A stretch of 64,000 nucleotides of DNA from Corynebacterium tuberculostearicum (GTDB lineage Bacteria > Actinomycetota > Actinomycetes > Mycobacteriales > Mycobacteriaceae): the NCBI RefSeq assembly GCF_016894265.1, contig NZ_CP069791.1:62001-126000 (forward strand). Reading direction: 5' to 3'. The notes beneath the pieces were generated by a model. It saw nothing but the letters and a program-made list of their open reading frames with translations, had not been told where the DNA came from and ran no database searches. This document shows, piece after piece, positions 1-8,245 of the stretch (positions are counted from its first letter, which is position 1; each line of letters opens with the position of its first letter). The position numbers were made by a program, and so were the translations under genes.

Positions 1-888
1 GGTAATTTGCACGGCGTGGATGCGGTCGAGGCGGATGCTTTGGCGGCGGCGATCGGCCAGGCCGTAGGTGATGTTGAGGACCTCGCCGTCGGTGCGGGCG
101 GTGTAGCGCCAGGAGGAATCGAGCACGTTCCAGGCGTTGGGGATCGCGCCGACGAGGATGGGCAGCGCGGTCGACAGCGGCAGCCGGGTGACCACGACGA
201 CGATGAGGAAGCCGACGAGGAAAAGCGTGGAGGTGCGCAGCGCGGCCGCCATAAGGGAGCGGGCAATGGGGATTTCGGGCACGAGGGCCGGTTCTTCGGC
301 CGGTGCGGCGGGCGTGTGGGCGCTGGTTGCGTCGACGGCGGTCGTGTCAGTGTCGGCGGAGGTGGCGGCCGGTGCAGGAGCGCCGTGGACGCGGGCGAGG
401 ATGTCCTCGCGCAGGGCTTCGGCGTCAGCCTTTTTGAGGTACGCGATTTCGATGACGGATGATTGGCCGCCGGCGGTTTCCACGCGCACGGCCGCTAGCC
501 GGAAAAGGCGTGCGATGACGGGTTCGACGACGTCGACGGCCTGGGTGCGGTCATAGCGCGCGGTGCGCAGTTGGGTGGAAAAGAGTCCGCGGCGCAGGGA
601 GAGCTCGTCCCCGCCGAGTTGGTAGCCCATGCGGCGCCACCATAGGCCGGAGGCGAGCCACACGACCGCGCAGACCGCAACGAACCCGGCGATCGCAAAG
701 GCGGTATCGCGCAGGGCCTCACCGCGGTGCTCGTCAGTGATGAAGGCAAAGATATCGCGTAGGGCTTCCAGGTTGACGTTGAGGGCGAAGGCCGCGATGA
801 GGGCCAGGATCACTGACCATAGGCGCAGCAGCGGGGTGAGGCGGTGGACGCGGCGGAAGCTTGGTTGGGTGCTGGACTGGTCGCTCAT
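1..888 (-). CDS. PH domain (bPH2) membrane protein, 3'-truncated by window edge
   Basis: The frame is open from the ATG at 888 to the window edge (296 codons), so the C-terminus is missing. The product starts MSDQSSTQPSFRR, has a hydrophobic segment near residues 25-45 and another near 60-72, then a stretch (GDELSLRRGLFSTQLRTARY) typical of the bacterial PH domain PF03703. An Ala/Pro-rich linker, more hydrophobic segments and a second PH repeat (around RRQSIRLDRIHAVQI) follow at the edge. This layout matches the YdbT-type family, which has several PH domains between membrane helices and an unknown role at the membrane. The start overlaps the stop of the upstream PH gene (ATGA), so the two form an operon and probably a complex. 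Confidence 0.8.
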   Translation of the reverse strand, partial: MSDQSSTQPSFRRVHRLTPLLRLWSVILALIAAFALNVNLEALRDIFAFITDEHRGEALRDTAFAIAGFVAVCAVVWLASGLWWRRMGYQLGGDELSLRRGLFSTQLRTARYDRTQAVDVVEPVIARLFRLAAVRVETAGGQSSVIEIAYLKKADAEALREDILARVHGAPAPAATSADTDTTAVDATSAHTPAAPAEEPALVPEIPIARSLMAAALRTSTLFLVGFLIVVVVTRLPLSTALPILVGAIPNAWNVLDSSWRYTARTDGEVLNITYGLADRRRQSIRLDRIHAVQIT

Positions 889-1346
889 AGGCCGCTCATC
901 CGTTCGCGGGCTTGGTGGGCAAGGCGGGTACGGAGGGCGTCGGCAAGCGGGGCTTCCAAGCCCTTAATGGTGGCGTCCGTGCTGGCCGAGGCCGTGTGGA
1001 GCTGCAGCTTTTTTAGCCCGAGGGCGCGGTCGATGGGCCCGGAGGTCACGTCCACGAATTGGATGCGGCCGTAGGGCACGACGGTGAAGGAATGCCAGAG
1101 CTTGCCGCGAGTGATAAGCAGCTCATCGTCGGTCTCGAGCCAGCCCATGTTGCGCACCTGGGCGGGGATGAGCCAGAGCAGCCAGAAGAAAAGGGCGACG
1201 AAAAGCCCGGCCGCCCAGTAGAACCACGGGGTCCACCAGAAACCTGCCGCACCGGCGGCCGCCGCGAGGACAATCATCCAGCTCAGGTGGTGGATATAAC
1301 GCGAGGTCACCAGGCGTGGCGAGACGGGATTCATTTCTTCGCTCAT
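885..1346 (-). CDS. PH domain-containing membrane protein (YdbS-like)
   Basis: This gene encodes about 153 residues with two hydrophobic helices near the N-terminus (around LSWMIVLAAAAGAAGFWW and FYWAAGLFVALFFWLLWL), followed by one PF03703-type PH domain (DDELLITRGKLWHSFTVVPY). Such a short single-PH partner next to a longer multi-PH protein is the usual YdbS/YdbT arrangement. I start at the ATG at 1346 (MSEEMNPVSP) because the upstream in-frame extension looks non-coding; the ATG at 1334 is an alternative. No clear ribosome binding site is present, so the message may be leaderless. The stop overlaps the start of the next gene by 4 bases. The molecular function of the family is unknown. Confidence 0.8.
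   Translation of the reverse strand: MSEEMNPVSPRLVTSRYIHHLSWMIVLAAAAGAAGFWWTPWFYWAAGLFVALFFWLLWLIPAQVRNMGWLETDDELLITRGKLWHSFTVVPYGRIQFVDVTSGPIDRALGLKKLQLHTASASTDATIKGLEAPLADALRTRLAHQARERMSGL
936..949 (+). repeat. Exact copy of GGCGTCGGCAAGCG within PH-domain gene
   Basis: It is read on the gene strand as Pro-Leu-Ala-Asp-Ala with CTT for Leu. Confidence 0.65.
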
Positions 1347-1396
1347 AGTTATTGACAGTATCAATCGGGCCATACCCTTGCCTCACTTATCGTTAA

Positions 1397-1434
1397 TCGA
1401 TATTATCGAATTACGACAACATCGAGAGTCGATA
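1397..1434. promoter_or_regulatory. TCGATA inverted/direct repeat cluster (candidate operator)
   Basis: A perfect inverted repeat TCGATA-T-TATCGA lies at 1397-1409, a further TCGATA at 1429-1434, and another TATCG at 1388-1392. They sit between two divergent transcription units and just upstream of the DUF2975/HTH pair. The position suggests binding by the small HTH protein encoded downstream. That is an inference. Confidence 0.4.
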
Positions 1435-1457
1435 AACAATCGGCGGAAAGGATTGTC

Positions 1458-2006
1458 ATGACCACCCCACAACCCACCTCCAAGGCCGAGCGCCGCGAAA
1501 TTAACACAGCGGCCGGCATCTGCCTCCTTACCATCGTCATCCTCGGCCCTACCTACCTGCGTGAGCTTGCCACCGGACGCTTTTCCACCGCACTGAGCGC
1601 AGCCATCCCAGAAGGCCTAAGCAAACACAACCTCGACGGCGGGCCATTCTGGATGCTCACTGCGGCGCTCGTCGCCAAGATTGCGGCCATCTTAATTATC
1701 GCGTTCTTTGCCTACCGTTTGGTCAAGCCAATGCTTCGCGGGCAGGTCTTCACTACGAAAAATATTCGCTTCCTCAATGGAATGACCATCGGGATTCTCG
1801 TCTGGTTTATTGGACGCTTCCCACTCGAAGGAATGGGCAACAACTGGGCTTCCTCACAGCTAGGAATCGACTGGTGGGCCAGCCAGGACGGAACGTCCCT
1901 TGGCGAGCTCGCCCTGCCCTACCTCTTCGTCTGTACCTTGCAGCTCTTCTCGACCGCCATCAAGCGCGGCTGCAAGCTAGAAGAGGAGGTCGACGGCCTT
2001 GTCTGA
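1458..2006 (+). CDS. DUF2975-like integral membrane protein
   Basis: The product has 182 residues with about four membrane helices (near residues 20-36, 66-88, 110-125 and 150-165). A short cytoplasmic loop (RLVKPMLRGQVFTTKNIRFL) is a hallmark of DUF2975 proteins, where a sentence-like GKPF/GQVFT stretch precedes the third helix. A purine-rich ribosome binding site (GGAAAGGA) lies just before the ATG. The gene overlaps the following small HTH gene by 8 bases. DUF2975 membrane proteins are typically paired with a YozG-type HTH regulator as here. The ligand or stress sensed by such pairs is unknown. Confidence 0.75.
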   Translation: MTTPQPTSKAERREINTAAGICLLTIVILGPTYLRELATGRFSTALSAAIPEGLSKHNLDGGPFWMLTAALVAKIAAILIIAFFAYRLVKPMLRGQVFTTKNIRFLNGMTIGILVWFIGRFPLEGMGNNWASSQLGIDWWASQDGTSLGELALPYLFVCTLQLFSTAIKRGCKLEEEVDGLV

Positions 2007-2217
2007 GACACAAGAATCCCAAGTAGTCTGCCACCTCGACCGGATTATGCAAGAGCGCGACATTACCGGCGCGGCGCTCGCTAGAGAAGTAGGAATCACC
2101 CCAGTTAACCTCTCCGTATTGAAGAATAATCGCGCCAAAGCCGTACGCTTTAGCACCCTGGCAGCACTGTGCGCGGCACTGGACTGCCAGCCGGGAGATA
2201 TCTTCGGCGTCGAGTAA
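1999..2217 (+). CDS. YozG-type Cro/CI-family HTH regulator
   Basis: This 72-residue protein is almost only a helix-turn-helix (HTH_26 type): LDRIMQERDITGAALAREVG, then ITPVNLSVLKNNRAKAVR and a short third helix ending CQPGDIFGVE, the usual family ending. It starts with TTG at 1999, supported by a strong ribosome binding site (AAGAGGAGG) inside the end of the preceding gene; the 8-base overlap implies translational coupling. The protein probably binds DNA and works with the adjacent DUF2975 membrane protein. The TCGATA repeats upstream of the operon are a plausible operator. Confidence 0.85.
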   Translation: MSETQESQVVCHLDRIMQERDITGAALAREVGITPVNLSVLKNNRAKAVRFSTLAALCAALDCQPGDIFGVE

Positions 2218-2223
2218 CGACCC

Positions 2224-2252
2224 TTGCCAGCGTGTTGGGTTTATGCAATACT
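2224..2252 (+). promoter_or_regulatory. Sigma-A-type promoter of leaderless HTH gene
   Basis: A -35 TTGCCA (2224-2229), a 17-base spacer and a -10 AATACT (2247-2252) end 7 bases before the ATG at 2260. There is no ribosome binding site, so a leaderless transcript is expected. Confidence 0.55.
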
Positions 2253-2259
2253 TTGATTT

Positions 2260-2523
2260 ATGTCCCCAAAGAAGAAGCCCTCCGCACCCATTTATAACCG
2301 GGTTCGTGTGCTGCGCGCCGAGCGGGACATGTCGCGCGCGCAGTTGGCCGAGGCCATCGATGTCAACCCCCAGACCGTCGGTGCACTTGAGCGCGGCGAC
2401 CACTCCCCCAGCCTGGACTTAGCCTTCCGCGTTTGTGAGGTTTTTGACCTCCCCGTGGAGGCTATTTTTTCTCGCCAGGAATTTTCCCCCATGTCCACTG
2501 AAATCTACAGGAAGAATTCCTAA
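2260..2523 (+). CDS. XRE-family HTH transcriptional regulator
   Basis: The product has 87 residues, with a helix-turn-helix over about residues 13-68: VRVLRAERDMSRAQLAEAID, then VNPQTVGALERGDHSPSLDL, then CEVFDLPVEAIFS. This is the compact XRE type often paired with small membrane proteins. The start codon follows a -10 box by 7 bases without a ribosome binding site. The stop shares one base with the start of the next gene (TAATG), so the regulator and the membrane protein are translated together. It probably regulates its own operon. It is the second HTH/membrane-protein pair within 2 kb, encoded in the opposite order from the first. Confidence 0.85.
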   Translation: MSPKKKPSAPIYNRVRVLRAERDMSRAQLAEAIDVNPQTVGALERGDHSPSLDLAFRVCEVFDLPVEAIFSRQEFSPMSTEIYRKNS

Positions 2524-3020
2524 TGGCTAACACGATTCCCGCCTCCGTTTCTCGCCGCAAGCGCCTTGTCCTGGCCGGCGATATTTTTCTCGGCCTGGCC
2601 ATCATGGCGGCGGCCCTACACTTCTTCGCGCTCGGCTTGTCTAACTTGCTATGGCCAATTGCCGGCATTGCGGCGACTATCTGCACCACGTGGTTGCGTC
2701 AGTCCATCCGGCACCTCGACGTTCCCACCACAAAGATGGATGAATACGAGCTGCGTCTGCATACCGACGCCCGCGAGAAGGGTCTCAAGACCGCTTTAAT
2801 TACAGCAATAGTGCTCTTCCTTGTCGCTGGTGCCACCGCATTTGGCCTGCAAGTCTTCGGCACAGAGCAGGTCACAGCGGAGGCAGCGACCTCTGGGACT
2901 AATATCGCCATCTTCTTTGCCAAGCTCATCTACATCCAGCTGCTATGGATCCCATTTGCGGTAGCCAAGGAATTGGCCAATAAACTTAACGCGGACGAGC
3001 TGCGCAGCGGCGGCAACTAG
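2523..3020 (+). CDS. Small integral membrane protein of HTH/membrane module
   Basis: This 165-residue protein has four predicted membrane helices: two close together near residues 18-55, one near 92-112 and one near 130-150. Between the pairs lies a charged loop containing MDEYELRLHTDAREKGLKT. I do not recognise a named family beyond similarity of layout to small membrane proteins co-encoded with XRE regulators. The ATG overlaps the stop of the HTH gene. Its last four bases overlap the end of the convergent dnaE2. Function unknown; a sensor or anti-regulator role is only a guess from context. Confidence 0.75.
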   Translation: MANTIPASVSRRKRLVLAGDIFLGLAIMAAALHFFALGLSNLLWPIAGIAATICTTWLRQSIRHLDVPTTKMDEYELRLHTDAREKGLKTALITAIVLFLVAGATAFGLQVFGTEQVTAEAATSGTNIAIFFAKLIYIQLLWIPFAVAKELANKLNADELRSGGN

Positions 3021-6000
3021 CGGAAGTCGCGGGAGCCGCGGGAGAGGAATTCGCCAAAGTCCAGCGGCTCTAGCTTATCCGCGACCACGCTCACCGCACC
3101 AGTGGCATTTTGCACGATGCCGCGGATGATCATCGCACGGGCGGTGCGGGCCAGAACTTTATGCCGCGACCACAATCCGGGTGAAACCATCACATTCATC
3201 AGGCCGGTTTCATCCTCCACACCCAAAAAGGTCAGGCCAGACGCTGTACGCGGGCGCTGGCGGTGAGTGATAATGCCGGCGATGCGCACGCGGGTGCCAT
3301 CGGGGACATGGGGGAGCTGGGAGGCAGGGAGGACGTCGGCAAGCGAGGCACGCACCAGCTCCATCGGCTGCTGGTTATAGGTCACGCCGGTGGCGGCGAC
3401 GTCGGTAGCCATAAGCTCAAAAGCAGACATGCCGGGCAGGTGCGGCGAGGCCAGGGCGGAGGTGCCGGGCAGCATGCCCTCGCGCTCGGTGGCGGCAACT
3501 CCGGCCTGCCACAACGCTTGGCGACGGTCCAGCCCAAGGCACTCCAACGCCCCGGCCGTGGCCAGCGCCTCCACCTGCTCCACGCTGAGGTCCGCCCGGC
3601 GCGAAAGATCGGACACGCTAGCAAAAGGCGCGGCCGCCTCCACACGCTCGGCGGCGGACTCCCCCAGCCCTTTGATGAGGTTAAGGCCCAAGCGAATCTC
3701 GGCAGGTCCCGTCGCGCGAGCCTGGGCGCCGGAGTCATTAATACTTACCGGCAGCACCCGCACGCCATGGCGCCGGGCATCCTGGATGAGTGACTGCGGG
3801 GAATAGAAACCCATCGGCTGTGCGCGCAGCAGGCCCACGCAAAACTCCGCCGGGTAGTGGTATTTAAACCACGCGGAAAAATACACCAGCGAGGCAAAGG
3901 ACTGCGAGTGCGATTCGGGGAAGCCATAGGCGGCGAAGGCCACGATTTTGGTCCAGAGCTTATCGGCCACATCGCCCTCGATGCCATTGGTTTCGTGCAA
4001 ACCCGCATAGAAACGACTGCGCAGCGCGTCCATCTTTTCCGGGGATCGCTTCGAGCCCATGGCGCGGCGCAGATCATCGGCCTCGGCGCCGGAGAACCCG
4101 GCGGCGTCGACCGCGATCTGCATCAGTTGCTCCTGGAAGAGCGGAATGCCCAGGGTCTTCCCCAGGGATTTTTCCAGCACGGGATGGTCATAGGTTACCT
4201 CCTCTAGGCCATCGCGACGACGCAGGTAAGGGTGCACGGACCCGCCCTGGATGGGGCCGGGGCGAATGAGCGCGACTTCGACCACTAGGTCAAAGAAACG
4301 GCGCGGCTTCAGGCGCGGCAACGTGGCTAGCTGCGCGCGGGATTCCACTTGGAAGACGCCCACCGCATCGGCGCGGCAGAGCATGTCATAGACTTCCGGC
4401 TCGGCGAGGTCGAGCTCCCACAAGTGCACCTCGCGGCCGGTGGTGGCGCGCACGGCGTCAATCATGTGGTGCAGCGCCTCCAACATGCCAAGGCCCAAAA
4501 GGTCGAATTTCACTAGGCCGGCGGCCGCACAATCGTCCTTATCCCATTGCAGCACGGAACGGTTTTCCATGCGCGCCCATTCCATCGGCACGACGTCCGC
4601 GATGGGCCGATCACACAGCACCATGCCGCCGGAGTGGATTCCTAGGTGGCGGGGCTGTCCGAGGAATTGCTCGGCCAAAGATGAGACCTCAGCAGGCGGT
4701 TCGGAGGCACCCTTCGACCACGCATCGGCCGATCCCTGCGGGTAACCTAGCGCGCGGGCGGCATCGCGGGTAGCCCCCTTGCGGCGATAGGTAATGACAT
4801 TGGCCACCTGCGCGGCTCGATCACGGCCGTGAGTGCGATAGACATACTGGATTACCTCCTCACGGCGGCCGGACTCGATATCGATATCAATATCGGGCGG
4901 GCCATCGCGGTCCGGGGAAAGAAAACGCTCGAAGAGCAGCTGCGCGGAAATAGGCTCAGCGTTGGTAATGCCCAGCGCGAAGCACACGGCGGAGTTAGCG
5001 GCCGAACCTCGCCCCTGGCACAAAATATTCTCACGCCGGCAAAAATCCACCAGGTCGCACACGATTAGGAAGTAGCCCGGAAAGCCTAGCTGCTTGATGA
5101 CGCCCAGCTCATGCTTAATCTGCTTCTTCGCCGCCTGCTTAATCTCGGCTGGGCGCGAGGCATAGCGGTCCTTGGCACGGCGCCACACCTCGCGTTCTAG
5201 CCAGCTCATCTCGGTATGCCCCTCCGGAACGGGAAAGTGCGGCAGGTTCGGGGCAAGCGCATCCCAGGTAAAGGAACACTCGCGGGCGAGCGCCACGGTT
5301 TCGGCGATGAGCTCCGGCCGATCCGGCAAGAGTTGCGCCATCTGCTCGCCGGATCGCAGCCAGCCAGCACCCATGGGGTGGGCGTGCGGCGCGGCGGCCG
5401 CGAGGGATTCGCGCCGGGCCAGGGCACGCTTGGCAGCAGCAAGCCGAGCTTGGTCGCGGGTCGCGGCCGCGGGCCGTGCGGTTGCGATGGCCCGCAGGTT
5501 ATTGTATTTATCCAGGAAACGGTGTTGATCCGCATCCTCGGGGGACATGCTGCACGAATATTCGAGAACTATGCTGTCTATTTTTATTCTTTCGAGCAGA
5601 TTATCGATTTCTGCTAACGCTTCCGGCCCCACTAGGAAGAAGCACTCCCCTTCCAGTTCGCGTGCCACCTCATCCAAGGGCGGATAAGCTACGCGATCCT
5701 TCTCCCCCGCTTCCATCCGGGCGCGCGCAATGAGGCACGACAGGCGGCGATAGCCCTCCGGGGTGCGTGCCAGCACGGTCACCGGGGCCTCCGCGAGCGA
5801 TAGCTCCGCACCATATACGGCCGGAAGACCGGCTTTAGCAGCGGCTTCGGCGAATTTCATGAGCCCATAAAAACCATCGCGGTCCACGATGGCCAACCCC
5901 TCAAGGCCCAGCTCCGCAGCCCGTGCTACCAGTTCCTCCGGCTCAGCGGCGCCGTCAAGAAAGCTATAGGAACTTACCGCATGCAGCTCCGCAAAGGGCA

Positions 6001-6136
6001 CGGTGGAATGGCCGTGCTGGGCAGGAGCCGTTGGTCCGGGAAGGTGATCCATCGGCACGGGCGCAGCAGATTCGCGGCCAGAGAGGATGCGCTCCACCCG
6101 CGACCATGACAATGCCCTTCCGCCATTAAATTCCAC
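3017..6136 (-). CDS. dnaE2: Error-prone DNA polymerase III alpha subunit DnaE2
   Basis: The product has 1039 residues, the usual DnaE2 length. An N-terminal PHP domain begins near residue 50 (ELHAVSSYSFLDGA), where the second His of the normal H-x-H pair is replaced. The polymerase core follows, with the catalytic acidic motif PDIDIDIE at about 414-421, and an OB-fold region lies near the end. DnaE2 performs translesion, mutagenic synthesis and depends on ImuA' and ImuB, which are encoded at 10.5-12.7 kb. The start is a GTG, with a LexA-type box 16 bases upstream, indicating SOS control. Residues about 175-215 are encoded by conspicuously AT-rich DNA (around 5500-5640), unlike the rest of the gene. 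Confidence 0.95.
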   Translation of the reverse strand: MEFNGGRALSWSRVERILSGRESAAPVPMDHLPGPTAPAQHGHSTVPFAELHAVSSYSFLDGAAEPEELVARAAELGLEGLAIVDRDGFYGLMKFAEAAAKAGLPAVYGAELSLAEAPVTVLARTPEGYRRLSCLIARARMEAGEKDRVAYPPLDEVARELEGECFFLVGPEALAEIDNLLERIKIDSIVLEYSCSMSPEDADQHRFLDKYNNLRAIATARPAAATRDQARLAAAKRALARRESLAAAAPHAHPMGAGWLRSGEQMAQLLPDRPELIAETVALARECSFTWDALAPNLPHFPVPEGHTEMSWLEREVWRRAKDRYASRPAEIKQAAKKQIKHELGVIKQLGFPGYFLIVCDLVDFCRRENILCQGRGSAANSAVCFALGITNAEPISAQLLFERFLSPDRDGPPDIDIDIESGRREEVIQYVYRTHGRDRAAQVANVITYRRKGATRDAARALGYPQGSADAWSKGASEPPAEVSSLAEQFLGQPRHLGIHSGGMVLCDRPIADVVPMEWARMENRSVLQWDKDDCAAAGLVKFDLLGLGMLEALHHMIDAVRATTGREVHLWELDLAEPEVYDMLCRADAVGVFQVESRAQLATLPRLKPRRFFDLVVEVALIRPGPIQGGSVHPYLRRRDGLEEVTYDHPVLEKSLGKTLGIPLFQEQLMQIAVDAAGFSGAEADDLRRAMGSKRSPEKMDALRSRFYAGLHETNGIEGDVADKLWTKIVAFAAYGFPESHSQSFASLVYFSAWFKYHYPAEFCVGLLRAQPMGFYSPQSLIQDARRHGVRVLPVSINDSGAQARATGPAEIRLGLNLIKGLGESAAERVEAAAPFASVSDLSRRADLSVEQVEALATAGALECLGLDRRQALWQAGVAATEREGMLPGTSALASPHLPGMSAFELMATDVAATGVTYNQQPMELVRASLADVLPASQLPHVPDGTRVRIAGIITHRQRPRTASGLTFLGVEDETGLMNVMVSPGLWSRHKVLARTARAMIIRGIVQNATGAVSVVADKLEPLDFGEFLSRGSRDFR

Positions 6137-6152
6137 TCCAGCAAGCGTAATG

Positions 6153-6168
6153 TCGAATCATTGTTCTA
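6153..6168 (-). promoter_or_regulatory. LexA (SOS) box of dnaE2
   Basis: TCGAATCATTGTTCTA matches the actinobacterial SOS consensus TCGAAC-N4-GTTCGA in 10 of 12 fixed positions. It ends 16 bases upstream of the dnaE2 GTG start. DnaE2 is a known LexA target in mycobacteria and corynebacteria. Confidence 0.75.
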
Positions 6169-6240
6169 GACAAGCCGGTGGGACGTGATGCCCACAATAG
6201 ACAAAGCGGTTCGCTGATTGCTAAGTTGCTACACAGACAA
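6167..6240 (+). repeat. TAGACAA direct repeats upstream of metQ
   Basis: TAGACAAGCCGG (6167-6178) and TAGACAAAGCGG (6198-6209) are direct repeats 31 bases apart, with a third AGACAA at 6235-6240. TAGAC is a half-site of the McbR operator (TAGAC-N6-GTCTA) of C. glutamicum sulfur metabolism, but no full palindrome is present. A regulatory role is possible but unproven. Confidence 0.35.
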
Positions 6241-6273
6241 ATTATTTCAACTCCTACAAGAAGGGGATTCCCC

Positions 6274-7137
6274 ATGCAGATCCGTCGCGTAGTAGCTGCT
6301 ACCGCCGCCGTGTCCATCGCCGCCACCAGCCTGGTGGCATGCTCTTCCGACTCCGATGACTCCAAGACCATCAAAGTCGGCACCACCGATGACGCAAAGA
6401 AGGCTTGGGTAGCGTTCGAGCAGGAAGCAAAGAACGCGGGCTATGACATCGATATCCAGCCTTTCGCGGATTACAACACCCCGAACCAGGCCCTGGACCA
6501 GGGCGAGCTGGACACCAATAACTTCCAGCACCTGAAGTTCTTGGCGGAGTATAACCACGGCAATGGCACCAACCTGGTGCCTATCGTGGCTACCGAGATC
6601 GTGCCGCTGGCACTGTTCTGGAAGGACCACGACTCCCTCGACGGCATCGAGGGCGAAGAGGTCGCCATCCCGAATGACTCCACCAACCAGGCTCGCGCCA
6701 TCAACGTGCTGGTCCAGGCCGGCCTTCTCACCCTCAAGGACAAGGACAACCTGGAGCCCACCCCCCTGGACATCGATGAGAAGAAGTCCAAGGTCAAGGT
6801 CACCCCGGTAGACGCGGCACAGACCACGTCCGCACACGGCGAGGGCACCCCGGCGATTATCAATAACTCCTTCCTGGAGCGCGCCGGCATCGACCCAGCC
6901 ACCGCCATCTTCCAGGACGACCCGAACTCTGAAGAGGCAGAGCCGTACATCAATGTCTTCGCCGTTCGCGAGGAAGATGCCGATAACGAGGACATCAAGA
7001 AGCTCGCCGAGCTATGGCACAGCGACGCCGTCCAGGAGGGCGTTGACGAAGACTCTGCCGGCACCTCCGTCGAGGTGGAGCGCAGCCAGGAGGATCTGCA
7101 GAAGATCCTGGATAAGCTCGAAGCAGATCTGGACTAA
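6274..7137 (+). CDS. metQ: Methionine ABC transporter substrate-binding lipoprotein MetQ
   Basis: This is an NlpA/MetQ family lipoprotein of 287 residues. The signal peptide ends in a lipobox (TSLVAC) with Cys23 as the lipidated residue. The mature part has the family signatures KVGTTDDAKKAW, DYNTPNQALDQGELDTNNFQH and the conserved IPNDSTNQARAI. I chose the ATG at 6274, which is preceded by the ribosome binding site AAGAAGGGG and gives a normal signal peptide; the longer in-frame extension does not. It binds D/L-methionine outside the membrane and delivers it to MetNI, encoded downstream. A hairpin between metQ and metN probably lets metQ be expressed at a higher level. Confidence 0.93.
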   Translation: MQIRRVVAATAAVSIAATSLVACSSDSDDSKTIKVGTTDDAKKAWVAFEQEAKNAGYDIDIQPFADYNTPNQALDQGELDTNNFQHLKFLAEYNHGNGTNLVPIVATEIVPLALFWKDHDSLDGIEGEEVAIPNDSTNQARAINVLVQAGLLTLKDKDNLEPTPLDIDEKKSKVKVTPVDAAQTTSAHGEGTPAIINNSFLERAGIDPATAIFQDDPNSEEAEPYINVFAVREEDADNEDIKKLAELWHSDAVQEGVDEDSAGTSVEVERSQEDLQKILDKLEADLD

Positions 7138-7152
7138 TCACCCTTGCTTTTA

Positions 7153-7178
7153 CCCCGCCGGAGACCCCGGCGGGGTTT
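7153..7178 (+). terminator. Hairpin between metQ and metN (partial terminator)
   Basis: Nine-base GC-rich arms CCCCGCCGG and CCGGCGGGG with a 5-base loop are followed by TTT only. The element lies inside the met operon, so it is probably a leaky terminator or a 3'-end protecting metQ mRNA. Confidence 0.65.
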
Positions 7179-7207
7179 GGCACTTTCCTAGCTAAGGACG
7201 CAAACAC

Positions 7208-8245
7208 GTGGCAGATTCCACCCACCGCGGCACCCGCATTGAGTTCCGCGAGATCACCAAGATCTTTAAGCAGAAAAAGGCGCGAATTAAGGCGCTCGAC
7301 CATGTCTCCATGACCATCGAGCCTGGCGAAATCGTCGGCATCATTGGCTATTCCGGCGCCGGCAAGTCCACCCTCGTGCGCATGATCAACGGCTTGGACA
7401 CCCCGTCCGCCGGCGAGCTGTTGCTCGACGAGACCAATATCGTTGGCATGTCCGAGCGGAAGCTGCGTGGCATTCGCCGCAATATCGGTATGATCTTCCA
7501 GCAGTTCAACCTGATGAGCTCGCGCACCGCGGCCGGCAATATTGAATACCCGCTGCAGCTGCAGGGCGTCGGCAAGCAGGAGCGCGCCCAGCGCGTGCAA
7601 GAACTGCTGGACTTCGTCGGTCTGGGAGACAAAGGCAAGAGCTACCCGGAGCAGCTTTCCGGCGGCCAGAAGCAGCGCGTTGGCATTGCCCGTGCGCTGG
7701 CCACCAATCCTTCGCTGCTGCTTGCCGACGAAGCCACTTCCGCCCTCGACCCCACCACCACGCAGGAAGTCCTCGACCTGCTGCGCCGGGTGAACAAGGA
7801 ATTCGGCATCACCATCGTGGTTATTACCCACGAGATGGAAGTCGTTCGCTCCATCGCCGATAAGGTCGCCGTGATGGAAAACGGCCGCGTAGTAGAGCAA
7901 GGCAGCGTCTACGAGGTCTTCTCCAACCCGCAGACCTCCGTGGCCGCCAAGTTCGTGGCCACCTCGCTGCGCAACGAACCCGACGTCGTCGAAACCGACG
8001 ACCTGCTTGCGCACGAAGGCCGCCTGTTTACCATCAACCTCACCGAGGAATCCGGCTTCTTCACCGCCGCCGCTCGGCTCAAGGAGGCCGGCGTGTCCAT
8101 CGCCGTTGTCCACGGCGGTATCACCACGTTGCAGCAGCATTCCTTTGGCAAGCTGACCGTGCGGCTTAGCGGCGATAATAACGCCATCGAAGAGTTCTAC
8201 CGCACGCTTTCTACCACCACCCAGATTGAGGAGATTGCACGATGA
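7208..8245 (+). CDS. metN: Methionine ABC transporter ATP-binding protein MetN
   Basis: The product has 345 residues. The ABC domain has Walker A GYSGAGKST (about 47-55), the signature LSGGQKQR, Walker B LLLADEATSALD and the H-loop VVITHEME. The C-terminal 80 residues (after LLAHEGRLFTINLTEE) form the NIL/ACT-like regulatory domain found in MetN, which binds methionine and inhibits transport. It starts with GTG at 7208 following AGGAC. Its stop overlaps the metI start by 4 bases. Together with metQ and metI it forms a complete methionine importer. Confidence 0.95.
   Translation: MADSTHRGTRIEFREITKIFKQKKARIKALDHVSMTIEPGEIVGIIGYSGAGKSTLVRMINGLDTPSAGELLLDETNIVGMSERKLRGIRRNIGMIFQQFNLMSSRTAAGNIEYPLQLQGVGKQERAQRVQELLDFVGLGDKGKSYPEQLSGGQKQRVGIARALATNPSLLLADEATSALDPTTTQEVLDLLRRVNKEFGITIVVITHEMEVVRSIADKVAVMENGRVVEQGSVYEVFSNPQTSVAAKFVATSLRNEPDVVETDDLLAHEGRLFTINLTEESGFFTAAARLKEAGVSIAVVHGGITTLQQHSFGKLTVRLSGDNNAIEEFYRTLSTTTQIEEIAR

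Noticed and set aside
6178..6273. 32-residue N-terminal extension of MetQ
   Set aside because: It would destroy the lipoprotein signal peptide. The ATG at 6274 has a strong ribosome binding site.
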